The translations under genes were made by a program, and so were the position numbers. Positions 25,661 to 39,100 of a stretch of 64,000 nt of DNA are shown piece by piece. The stretch comes from Brugia malayi (lineage: Eukaryota > Nematoda > Chromadorea > Rhabditida > Onchocercidae). The notes under the pieces were generated by a model. It did no database searches and was not told where the DNA came from. It saw only the letters and a program-made list of their open reading frames with translations. The stretch's first letter is position 1, and every line of letters begins with the position of its first letter. The stretch is from NCBI RefSeq assembly GCF_000002995.4, contig NW_025062475.1, forward strand, positions 11,040,187 to 11,104,186. Reading direction: 5' to 3'.

Positions 25661-28600
25661 GATTTTTCATTTTTTTTTTCTTACTATTTGAAAAAAAAAA
25701 GGAAGGAAGAAAGGAAAGTTAAATACTATTTGCTAAAAGAAATTAGCGAAATTGTGATTGAGCAATAAGTTTGTACCATCCACTGAGTGACCACATAAAT
25801 TAACAAATGACCACAGTAAAGAATGTTTAAGTTTAGCATACTTTTAAGATTCTTTTGAGTTATTATTGGTTTAGCAATTTGGCATTCAATAATCTCTCTC
25901 TTTTCCAATCATTCATCTCTCTTCAACTTCTTAACCTTTCTTCTTTTACCTGCTAACCCTCTCAGTGAAACCACTTAAATATGATCACGTCGAATTGCTA
26001 ACTCAAACTTCATCAATCACCTACCATCTCACCTGTAAAACCAGAGGTAAACATAACTTATCCCATTTTACCTTCTTGCTAACATTACCACCTTCTTCCA
26101 TCTATACAAAAATTTTTAAACAACCATTAATTTGTTGTTCATTGCTTGTTATCCTCTTAAAATTCGAAATTATCCTTTGAAATTTCAAAATGAAATATAA
26201 TAATGAGAAAAAAATAACAAAAAAAAAAAAAAAAATAGAAAAAGATTAATTGATTTTATTAATAAAATTACAAAAAAGAAATTTTTTTCTCTTATTGTAA
26301 TTTTAGAAAAAAATAATACAAATATTTAACATTTGCAAAACTCATAGAATAATATGCGAAAATTTTGAGAGTAACAAAGGAAAAAGCAATTCATTTATAA
26401 AATTTCTAAAAATTTTCAACCTTTCCTTAATTTTTTAACAGATTTATTGTTTCATTTAAATTTTATAAGCATTATTTTATTAGAATAATTTCTTTTTTTT
26501 AAATGATTGTTTTCTTTAATCAACGAATTGATAGTGAGAAAAACTGAAAGATATTAGATGGCTATATGTTATGCTAATAGTATCACAGATTCAATGTGTA
26601 GAAGAATTGATTAGATTTAAAGTTCAGAGAAATATCTGATTGGTAAATATTTGTTGATCTCTACAATGAAGTATTTACCTTCTTTACCAAACACAAGCAA
26701 ACAAATCAAATATTCCATATCAAAATTAGAATTAGCTGTTTTCTGATCTGTTTGACAAAATAGATTTCATATTTAAACTTTGTTTCATTAATTTTTTTAT
26801 TTCTTTTTTTTTTTTAAAAAAAAGCGATGATTATTAGATTTTGGAAATTGAAATATTTTTTGCTTTTTATGGCTTTACAGTTCACTTATGCTCTTTGCAG
26901 TATTTTTGACAATTAATTAAATATTACTAATTATCGAAGAAGAAAAAATCACCCAAAACAATATGTTCATATTTCTGTCTTGCTTAAGTAATAAATATTT
27001 TATATTAAAATATTGCGTAGAAATGCAATTATTTACACATAAGAAGTGATAATTAATTATTTAATTAATATTGGCTGTACAAAATAAAACAAAGAATATT
27101 ATATTATTATGGTTAATGTCTATTTATACAAGTTATTTTAAAATTTTAATCCTTAAAAAATTGCAAATTGCATGAGAGAAAATTTGAAAACAATTATTTC
27201 AACTATGAAAGATATAATTTGCAATGTATCTTAATGAGAAATTTTTTCAATGTTTAAATGTTTATTAGCAAAAAAAAAAAAAAAAAAAAACAATTTATAT
27301 GAGATGTTTACTTGATACAGTGATAGTAATATACTTAATAATTTAAGTATTAAAACTCGAAAGTAATAATTACTTGTCACTGAACTCATTTTCACACCTA
27401 TTATTCCATATATAATAAATGATGACAATAATAAATATGATAACATAATCACTAATGAAATTGTAAAAACTTAAATTAAGCAAAAAAATTATTTTTTTAA
27501 GGTTTGTGAAAATTTAAGTTATCTTTTTTCTAGCAAATTTAATTTGTGAAATACTTTTGAATATTTTCATAATTATTAGATTTGCTTTTGAAATATTTCC
27601 ATTTCATACCTTCGGCTAATAAATAAAAGATGATTAAAGCAAAACTTAGTTTAATATTGATTGTATTGAACAATTATGCATAAATGCATAAATGCATGAA
27701 GCATTTAAATTTAAATTAGCAATTAAAAAATTTAAAACGTTGATAAGTTTTAATGTTTATTTTAGCATTTTTAGGAAAATTATAAGATTTAAAAAAAAGT
27801 TCATTGAATAACTTCCTGAAACATATAGCATCAATAAAGTTATTCGAATTTAAGTGAAATTATTTTACTCACTGCAATACAATCCATTATTATAATTTAT
27901 TACTAATCAATAATATCTCGAGTAATTCATTATAAAAATTCTCATTGAAAAATTAGCAAATAAAGAAAAATCTCTTCAAAAAATGACACTAAGTAATAAC
28001 CTTTTGTCACCTGGAATCTTTTTTTTCTTAAAATTCTTAAATTTATCAGTATTATCAATTATAATTTTTCTTAACATTTTTAACAAACTTAATTCTTGGA
28101 AGAAATGAACATTTTGATTCTCTGAAAGATGAAAAAGAATTATGAATCCACGAACATAATTTGGTCGTTTATGTAAGCTTGATAATAAAGAAATCTAACA
28201 TAAGTGAAACATAATAAAACAACAATGAGAAATCGACTCCAAGCTTCAAACTGTTTACAACTTCTCTGGGAAATACCGGGGAGACATTTATGGTATCTAA
28301 ATGATTAACATCTAATTTTCATTTCCACAGACTGATAATTCTTTCTAATCAATTCCACAAAAATCGAGTCAAATCATCCACGTCCACATGAAAATTTCGA
28401 ATGGATCATAAAAAACAAAATACTATTGAAAATCTTTTTATTGAAAAGAAATATTGCCATAACTGCAAGCAACACCAAAAGAACGAAAATTCAAAATAAA
28501 ATATTGGGTGGGATAAGTTCTGTACATGCTTCACACAATCTCATCTAACCGGAACAATTCCGAAGGAAATTCAAAAGTAAGCAAGATGAATTGAATTAAA

Positions 28601-29286
28601 CAATTTTAAGTCAAATTAATTTGAACTAGCAGAAATTGTTAAACAATCCAATAGAGAGCAACAAAGCTTGCAAAATTCAAGCACTGCAGATCGATTACAT
28701 TGGTTTTTGATCACTTTTGAAGTAGTTTTTAAAAGAATCTGCAGACGCTTCACTTCTTTTAAGTCTAATTATAATTTCTAATTCTTCTTACAATACAGTT
28801 TCGAACTGTTTAGAAAATTTTTATTTGAATGTTTCATCTACTGCTATTGATTACATCAGCCAATCAGTATAAAATTATCAAAACATTCTAAGAAGACTTC
28901 TTACTATCAGCACAAAGAAATAAAGCACTTCAGATATTGTAAAAGACTCGAGAAATTTTTGAAATTCGCAGACAGGCATCAGCAAAGTAAATTTGTATCG
29001 ATCAGAAGGCTAATTGATATTAATAAATTATATTTTTCTAATATGACTATAATACATTTTTAAAAATTAAGGTTATATCAAAAACTTTGAATGCATCAAA
29101 GTATAAAGCACTGAATAAAATTGCTTGATTCACAAGTAGTAGTGACAATCCAAAATTTCACAGTATTTAAAGAGAGAACTTCATTCCTGATACATGCGAT
29201 TCGTGGTATTTCCACAGTAACTTTTCACGTAGAAATTAGAATTCCATAATCAACTTATGGGGATTTTAATACAGTTGTGAATAATT
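25660..29286. other. Intergenic AT-rich stretch
   Basis: About 3.6 kb between the 5' end of the Kunitz/lustrin gene and the possible last exon of the KH gene. It is rich in poly-A/T runs (for example 26219-26236 and 27271-27290). I see no exon with good borders on either strand. It presumably contains the promoter of the Kunitz/lustrin gene. Confidence 0.5.
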
Positions 29287-30499
29287 TCATGGATCAGACG
29301 AATAGACACCGAAATTCAGTTTAACCATCACTTCGACATTCTGAAAATAGCATAAATTATATGTTATAAAACTTCACTGCAAAATTTTTCTCATACATAT
29401 CTTCAATTTAATATATTTAGAAATCTTTTCATCTAACAGTTATCTAGAAAAAACTAATAATTGACAACTAGATGTTCAATTTTTAGTGCTTCTTTAGAAA
29501 GTAGAATTTCAAAGAGGAAAAATTTCTGCGCAATACATCTGCCATATTTTAAAACATTTCCTTGAAAAAAAAATGGTGTCAAAGAAAGGGATGAACAACA
29601 AATCAGGATCATTAAACCTTTCAGTTCATCAGTATAATGTTAACTTGAAGATTATTTAACTTGTATGAAATTGTAAGATACAAGTCTTAAAGCAAATCTA
29701 ATTTGTCCAATTCCCGCTGCTAATTCCATGCTGCGATGAGGCATATAAACGAAATAGCTTTGGTGGAAGATAAGTAGCTTAAAACATTGGGTTTGATATA
29801 CAAAAAAAAATTAGTTGAAAACGAAAGACCTTTCTGCATAACATCACCTTCCAGATTCACCTTGACCAAGTCTAGAAATGAAAGAGCTATTTAAATCCAT
29901 ATGTTTTGTTTAACTGTTGCATGCTAATTTTTTGATTTTAATAAATGAAAAAGTTATGTTATAAATAAATTTTTGGAAAAAAAAAAAACTGATGTAAATC
30001 TAGCAATAACTATTATAAAAAAAAAGAAAACTAGCGTTTTGTTTTGAATTTTCTCATCCTCGGTGCTGCCTTTTTTTGTCATATCCGTGTGTGATTTCGA
30101 ACTGATATCATCATTTCCTGTATATTTCTCTAACTCTTTCATCATTAATGGTGGCCCTAGATATAAAACCATTATGAATAAATACTTTTTTTACATGAAT
30201 GCTAATATATCACACAAAATGCAATGAGCTGAACATAAAACAGATAAATCTAATAAGTTTAGATTTGATTCCATCAAATTTCTAAATTTAAATTAAGTTA
30301 TCAAAATTTAATATAAGAAACGGACTATTCAAGTGCTGTACACTTCGTGATGATTGCTCATTCTGACTTCTTTGTGCCTCATCGATCAGTAGCATAATAT
30401 CAACTCGTTTCGTTGTATCTGCGTAAGTTTTGGCTTTAACCAACAGCTTCGGTGGTGATGTAACATTGTTATTAACGTTACTGTTTAATTTTTCAGAGT
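29287..30499 (-). CDS. Possible 3' exons of the KH-array gene
   Basis: Four candidate exons: 30344-30499, 30032-30156, 29661-29777 and 29287-29340. Their phases agree with each other and with an internal donor in the last KH-gene exon (CGAAAAG|gttatc at 30794). Joined this way the protein runs on through SEKLNSNVNNNVTSPPK, PPLMMKELEKYTGN and SMELAAGIGQIRFALRL to NFGVYSSDP and a stop. The last acceptor (ctattttcag) is strong; several donors are weak. Alternatives are a separate small gene starting at an ATG near 30521, or chance. I recognise no domain. Confidence 0.4.
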
Positions 30500-30770
30500 C
30501 TACAACAGAGCTAATTTTCATTATATGTTTTGGAAAGTGCTTTAAATTTAATTTGATTAATAAAAATATTATTTAAAAAGAAAATTATATCCCGAGTATT
30601 ATAAAGTAGCAATAAGTTAAATCTTACTGCTAATTTATAATAATACTATGAAAATTTGACTTGTATTTATCCCATTTTTTATAAATCGCTTTTCTGCTCA
30701 GTTTCCTATTGTATAGAAGAAAATATATGAATACAGAAAAGAAAACTAATCAAATCTACGGAATTTGAAA

Positions 30771-33101
30771 TCAAAAACTGGAATAGGGATAACCTTTTCG
30801 GAATTGATCACAGACACAGTTATGCTGATGTTCTTCATGGAAAGGAGCATATCGTCCTCTTCGTCGATCAAATTTCCCTCTTTCTTCCAAATGCGCCCCA
30901 TTAACAAATTGTCTTTTAAAACGCATACACGTCATTGCTCGATTATCATATCTTCTACCTTCATTGTAACTCGATGATGAAAAGGTCCAGGTTGTCTGAG
31001 AATAAGATAGTGATGAGTTATAACCTCCGGAGTAATTATTCATCGATCGTCTCATTGTGCGCCCACCACGTACCATATCATTGCAATTCCACCGCGATGA
31101 ATTGTAAGTTGATCGTCCTTGGTACTACAAAACATTCGAAATAAAAAATCCGTAAAACATGCAATTTTCCAGGAATATAAAACATTTTTGAAATTTAAGA
31201 ATTTATTAGATAAATTAGAACTTCACCTTTCTTGGAAAAACTTCACGTGTATTCGAATGCGTGTAATGATGATGAAATTGTGATGATGAACAATGCGAAT
31301 TTTCCCAAACGGTAGTATCACGTGCTGGAATATTCAAAATATACTATTCCTGGTAGGAAAGAAAATTGCAAACTTTCAAGATTTTTTTTAAAAAAAAAGA
31401 AAATTTTACTTCTCGATGGTTGGCGTTTTGTTCGATAATTATATGCATCATCGGTATTACCATTATTATGATACTGTAATCTGTAACAGATTATTTAAAG
31501 TCAGTTTAAAATAAGACCCAAATCTAACCAGTTTTTTCGAAAATTTTAAACTATAACCGATGCTTATTAGAATTTTGTGCAAAGTTGCCGCATGAAACTG
31601 AATATAATGATTTGGCATTGCGATTAATAGATAAGGATGATAGGCGCATATCACATGAAGTTTCTACCGATTCTGCAAACGACTGACTGAGCAAAAAAAA
31701 AATTTCATAAAACTTTGATAATATTTGCACTACAAATACAAGGCATTAAAAAGTGAAGATTAGACCAACAGACAAGAAATCAAAGTCATTATTTTTCTGA
31801 AAACTTAGTAAAGTAGTTGCTCATGATAGTAGAGATAAAGACATGAGGACGATTATTCTAAATTCCGAACTGTTATAAATATTTAATGAATCTTAGGAAT
31901 GAAAAAATAAACAATTATATGTAAAAAAGTAGCCAACCTTTTGCCATTAACTCTCGCGATGTGTCACTAGTTGTACTGGCGCCCATATCACGATCGTATT
32001 CACGAATACAATTCTGAAATTCAACATTTTTCAAAATTTTTTTCATCTACCAGAATTTCATAGTCATATTATTCTATTTTCATTAAAGATTGCTGATGCA
32101 ACAAAGAGATTATGAAGTCAATCATATGAAATTATGTAAAGTGTAACCACTTCAAAATTATCAGTAAAGCTTGATTATTTTCTGTGCTTATGCTAGTTTT
32201 TAGTAATGACAAAAATTAAAATAACTTAATAACTGTAGTGTTCAAGTAAACAATAACAAACAAATTAGAGATGAAACCTTATTCATAAATGAAGACTTCA
32301 ATGGAAGATTTTTCTTCGTTTGCCAAGTTTTTTCTGGAGAACTCATCATTGAGATTTGAGCGTACTCTATATCTATAGAAGACATGTTGACATATTGACA
32401 TTAAAACAAAATAAATAACAATACTTAGATAAATAATGAAAAGAAATCAGAAATCTTTGCAACATTAGGTACACTTAATCTTGAAATGTAGACACTTAGC
32501 CTGAGCTCGTTCAGTTTTAGTAAGATTAGCAGGTTGAAATTCATTTTAATAAAGGTTTGATAACCACTCGTTAACTCAAATAAGCATAAGTACCTGCTTC
32601 CTTTACGAATGTTTCTGGGATCGTGTTTTTCTCCTGTATTCGAGGAATATGCCTGAAATATTTAACTGATTTTAGTGCTTCTACTGTATCGGATGACTGA
32701 AACCACTGCGGCGGACTATTCTGAAGCATGGCAGCGGCCACTGCTACTGTTGTAGAACCTGAAAATATGCATTTAATTTAATTAGGTATATTCGTCTCCA
32801 GTCACAAAAATCTCACTTTTTTAACTACTCCTTCCGATCACTGGTAAATTACCTTGGTCACTGATTAATGCATCGACAACATTAGCTCCAGAACTCATCA
32901 AACTCTGTGACTGAGATACAAACGACTGCAAACATACTGATGACTTCTCGTACAAATTCTCCGATTCTGTTTTATTACCCGAAGTAGTGATGCTGTCTGC
33001 TAAATTATAATCAGCACTGCTAGGAACTGCACCGTACTTTTCCGGACATTGATTAGAGCATTGACTGGCAGACGCCTTATCATTATTTCGAATATATTCC
33101 A

Positions 33102-33137
<36 letters not shown>

Positions 33138-36100
33138 GGACATGAAGTATGAAGAAGATAAGGTATGTTCGGACAGGAAAATCAATAGTACCAAATATCA
33201 AAATGAAATCAAGGAAACGGAGGAATGCTATGTATGTGCATCATTACCCAAACCATTTGGAATCGGGTAGATAACGCAATATGAAGCAGAAAACTGAGGG
33301 TACCCAGCACTTCCTTTCAAACATTAAAATTTGAAAAGTAGCCATTTCATATAGTAGCAAGGCATAATATGGTATAATAAAGTTTGGTGAAATACAATTA
33401 GAATAGTGGTACATCTCCGAACTTCTTACTTCGTCACATAGCTGAACTCAGTGCGATGAGAATATGAAAAAGAGGAAAAGCTTTTTGAAAGATTCAAAAA
33501 AAAAAAAAGTTTGATTGGAATTGCAAACTCTTTTTGGGGAGCAGCCACATCGTTTTTAGGAATTAACTGTTTAAAGTTTTCTAAATCCATTGACGGACTT
33601 GTATGTTTCTTTTCTATTAGTAATTTTTTGAATATTTTCAACACTGAAATTAAAAGTTGAAATCAGAACCTTTCGTGGCATAGATGCATCCGGTAATGGT
33701 CTTTCAAAATCGTCAATTGAAATCATTACGATACTCTTACTTTTATTCTGTCTAAACAAATCCAAAAATTGTGGTACAGATATATTCATCCCACCTGAAG
33801 CACTTCGTCCCTATAAATGTACTCATTTCAACTTGTATTCCAAGTACAGTTTTTAACATTAACTCCGATTTGACATAAACGTTATTTCACATATTGCATA
33901 ATTCTCTTACTCTAGCTCCTAAATTTCGAGATCAGTAAAAAAGCAATTATTTTCAGAGTAATGTAGCAGCTCTAGTAAAGTTTTGGTGGTAATGTAGAAG
34001 TCGAGTCACTAACTTTTGGTACAATTGATGACGGTGAAGCCGAAAACGTTATCGCTCTTTCTTCCGTCTTTCTCTGTCCTATAATCTTGTATGTGGTTGT
34101 TCCAAATTATCCGCAAGTTCACATAGTGAGTGAAATTTTAAAAAGGAGTAAAGATATAAAATGAGGTCATAATTTCTTAACATATCCTCAAGTGTTATAG
34201 CTTTAATAGAAACAGTACTGAGAGAAATGGAAACGGCTATTATTGAAGTTATACGCTGTGAATTCGCATATATTTTAAAAAAAAATTTTTTTTCATAACT
34301 GCTACTTTTACTTGTACAATACTTGTTATAAGTTCCTTTAACAGTAAAAAGAATGCATGGAAAAGATTTAATCTCCTGGTGCATTTAATTCACAAACTAC
34401 TTTTTTCGATAAAAGAAGAAACAGACATTCTGTCAAAATTATATGTGGACAAAAGTAGTAATCTCATCTCTATTAACATCTTGTCTATAAAGTTAAACCC
34501 ATCAGGATATGAATCCCAGTTTTAAGATTAATAAAAAATAAATAAAATTGGGAACTATTTATCAAATAGTTTTCCAGAATACACGCAATTCACAATATTC
34601 CAGTTTTTAACTGCGGGAACTTGTGCAAATATCAAAGACAGACTAACAGTGCTGCAGGATAACTTTTTTTAAAGGTATGACCAGTCAATTCCAATAAAAA
34701 ATTTTTGCTGAATAACTGATATACCATGAAGCTAAATTATGAAGATTTCAAAAAGTATATTTACTTGCAGCACTGCCACCAACTGCTAATGCGATTGGTG
34801 CATTTTCATTTGCCAATGGCTGCAATATTTCTTGACAAATATGCATTGGTGGTAACAACGAAGCAATATCATTTATTGCAGGTGGTGAAAGAACGGCTAC
34901 TGCTTGAAGTGCTGAAAGAAATGTGGAAATTATTATAATAAATTATCAAAAGAATTAATAACAACAATGAAGATTGTTTTCCTGTGCACTAAGCTTTTAA
35001 AATTAGACTGGGTGAGAAAATAATTAAGTAACTAGATTTAAAGAATCTTTAACGAAAGCATATCTAACTACATATTGTAACTGAAAAAAATTAGTGACGT
35101 CCAAGAATTTTGTAATAAAATTTTGAGGAAAAGAAATTAGAAACAGAAATTTTCCATAATTCCTCTTACAGCTGGACTGTTTATTTTGATTCAACTGGGA
35201 ATAAAGTAATGATGAAGCCTTTGCCAGCGAATCACTTGAATTCTGAAAATAATTTCAAAAAATCTTTGAAATTTTTTTTTTTTTAAAAAAAAACAATTAA
35301 TCCTTAATCACTTCTCCACATTAAACATACTTTTTGATAAGTAAATATTTTCCTCCTATCTCTCAAAGAAGACCGACAGCTCGTTTGTTTACTGGGCCCA
35401 TTTTTCTATAATTTTAAAAGTTACCTCGGCAATAATTTTATTATTTTCAGCAATTCGTGCTTTAAAATCATTCTTAAAGAAGTCGAAATCTTTCGTTATG
35501 ACTAATGGCTCATTCTCCAAAGCACTATTCCGAAGAAGATGATGACGCATTGCATAAACATTAGTTAGATTGTGTTCTTCAGACTCAATTGTTACGATAT
35601 TCTGCAAATGAAAATTTGATATAGAATTAATTAACAAGTGCAAAAACTAATATTTTCCAACTATTAGTGCTGATTGATAAGTCTCATCATCTTTCATCCC
35701 TATTCTTTCTCTGATTTTAGCCATCCGAGTGATCTCTTTAAAATTTTGGCAAATGTTTTGAGGTGGTCAAAGATTTTTTTTATTCCTTTATGCGGTAGTA
35801 AATAATCGAGAAAAAATATAAAATGAAATTCGAAATTTCATCACATACTCGTAAAGTATCGTCCGTCATTAATTGCTCTCCCTCTAAGCGACTTTTCCTC
35901 ACCATAACTGTCAAATCACGTTCTGCATCACGCAAGAACAACTCTCGATTTGATGCATCAACCGGAGAAAGTAAGTCATTATTTTCCACATCAAAAATTA
36001 GACGTACAGGTAAAAGACCCTGAAACAAAATTATCTTTCGCTCAAAAAAGGTTTTTTTTTTTTTTGGATTATAGTCTTAATCCACATTAAATCTATTTTC

Positions 36101-39100
36101 TCTTCGAGTACTGAATGAAAAATATTTTATGCAAAATAAATTACACAATTAAAGATAACAATTAAGTAGTACTTAAAAAAGTATTTAATTGGGATAAGTA
36201 AATAATTCACTGAAGTAAAGAATAGGAAATAGTAATAAGAATAGTGAACCTGAATATATTTCCTGGCTTTCATAATAGCATGCACAGAACCATAGAGATA
36301 AAATACGGTTGCTCCAAAATGACGATCTGCCACAGTTGGAAAATAAATGATAGCATTTGTTTCTAAACTTATCGTTCGTATCAAATATCCGTCTGGTACT
36401 CCCGTAACAGCTAGCTGTTGCACAGCTGGTATATCCATTACTGTTGAAAATATCTTTGCTGAACCCTAAAAAAGTATGCTTCAGCCTATTTACTTGACTC
36501 GCCAGTTTTGAACTTATCATTAGATCCTTGTCATCTTAAATCAACAAGATTTACATGTTCGCTGTCGTTTGTAGTATCAAGCAGCAATCGATGAAGAGCT
36601 GTACAGGCATTACATATATCTCCTTCGTGCGATGGTACACCACGCACAACACAGGATGGAACGGGATCCTTTGACTATAAAATAGGTAATATTAGATATT
36701 TTCCAGAGGTTGAATCAATGGAGCAGAATTTCTATTCATTTCCAGAATTTTGCTAAGATAGTTAAAACTTGAAGTTTAAAAAAAATAACTTAAAATTAAC
36801 GAAAAAAAAAAAAAGCTTAAAACTCAGTATCTTTAGATTTTATTTGTTCTTTGATAACTAATACCTTTTACCTCTCACACGAAGAACAACAATCTTGATT
36901 CGTCAAAAAAACTCAGATTACATCTGCTTCCCATCATACGATGAGTGGTGAAGTCGTTGGGTCATCAAGTAAGAAAGAACTCACCAACTGTGATGACTGC
37001 ACCATTATTTCGAGGTTAGGAAAATTAATTAATTTTTCTGCAATCGCTTTATCAATAACACTTTTTACGTCCTTCATTAATATATTAGGTTTCAATGTCT
37101 TTAGAGGAAAACTGATTGCTACAGGTGTAAAATTCTGCAAGAAATTATAATATTTTGATAAAAAATTTTGCATATCATCAAACAGCATAACTACTGCAAT
37201 TAAAAAAAAAAAGAAATCTCTAGTCATTTGCAGATTTTCAACTTGAAAACAAAAAATCAGCGTAAAGGGAAAAAATCAGGAAGCATATCATACTCTAATT
37301 CGAATTCTGGCTTGTTCAACATTCGCCAACGGTCCTGTTAATGTTACCTGCAGAAAAAAAAATTTTTTTTTAGCTATTAGCTAAATAAACTTTTATGCTC
37401 TTCACTTTCAGAAAATTGTTAAAGAAATATGCTAATTTCATTAGCTAACAGAAAATCCCAAAATATGTAATAAGATTGTAAAATATTTTCGAATTTTATG
37501 TTTGAGCAGGAACTATATGAATAAAAATTCAAAGCAAGAATTTGAAACTTTCATAATCTTTAAGTTTCATAATAAAACCTACTCTATTTACATAATCATT
37601 GGCATTTTTAGCATCAGGCGCCAAATCAGGGAACTGAATGAGTACACCAGTATCCTGCATAATTTGTGGTATTGAATCTTCATCACACCAAGCTTCCATT
37701 CGCTCTATCATGCCGGCATGTTCAGCATTTGGTATCTCGATTGTCAACGTAACATTTTTCGATAATGGAATCTTTAAAAAACGTAAATTTCAAGCATTGT
37801 TTCCTAAAACTCTAAAATTTTAGGAGAAAAAATTTTCCATCGTATAGGTTCTATTGATATTTAAACTCTAAATACGACTCAAGTTCGTTGTATGAATCGT
37901 ATATAGAGACTAAACATCCGAAAACCTAAAACATTAAATCAACAAACAGGTGATGGTAAAATGTTCATAAAAAATTCTTAAATACTGGTTAACTATCTCA
38001 AATGTAGGCACTGAAATAAAAGTTGCAAATATAATACAAATTTTTAAACTGGGTACAAAATTTCATAATTTAGTAAATCTGATTATTTGTAGAAGTATCG
38101 TGTTATTCCCAAGATAAAAATGATAAGAATGGCGAGATGCCCTTTAACGAAATGTATTAATATAACATCTTTGGTTTTGCATTTTGAGAATTTTTAGTGT
38201 ATAAATTTACTATATGTACCTGGCATGTTGGAAAGTTTGAAAAATAAATTTATTTTTGGTTTCTTTCACTACTTTAATGTTTTATTTGCAGTTATAATTT
38301 AAGAAGCTTCGAATATACCCGTTCCAAGTATTGCATCATGTTTCCATTTGTAGCTTTTTGCAACCGATTTGCTTCTGACTTACGACGCTGTTCATAAGCA
38401 AGTTCTACTCGTCGTTTCATGGCATCAAACATCTAAAATTGTAATTTCAAGGGTAATATAAAGCAAAAACGAATTGTGATTTACAGTTCGAATATATAGC
38501 TTTATTTTTTTTTCTTGGCTTACTCATACGCTTACGCTAGATCAACATTACTATAAGAGATTAATTGTTGCAAAAGCTATTAAGATCCAATTAAATGTAA
38601 TGGTCTAAATAAGAAATGGTGAAAGTCTTGAAGTGAAATTTCAATCTTCAAATTTCCTAACATTTAATTGTCAAAAATTCATGGTCTATGACATCTGTAA
38701 ACTTCACTTTTCTATATTATGTCTTTGAATGAAGTAAAATTTTAGGCTTGTTTCTGTGAAAAATTTTTCTTAAATCTTTTTATCACCGAAGTAAAAATTT
38801 CCTCCTCCCTTTTCGAGGCTTTACTAAATTAGAAAATCTCTTACCTTGGCGCTTTCTTGTGAACGATGATAAAAACTGACAAAAAATTCACTACGTGGCT
38901 GCCGAAACATGTCCCGCTGTGGGAAATGAGCATTTGGATATCTGGGATTTGCTCGTGGTGTAAAACCACCGCGAAGAGCCCAATAGCCCGCGACTGGCAT
39001 ACTCAGCGATGGAATACACTCACACATCCAATTCAAATTACTCGCTTGATGTATATGTTCTTTTAGAATTAAACTGAAATTTAGAAAAAGAAAGTGGATA

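Noticed and set aside
29829..29875. Short exon-like block (ctag|AC ... AAAG|gtcttt) on the minus strand
   Set aside because: Its phases do not match either neighbour in the possible 3' extension, so it was left out.
33000..33194. Frame overlapping the KH-gene exon on the same strand
   Set aside because: It is a shifted reading through the poly-T tract; the other frame keeps phase with both neighbouring exons.
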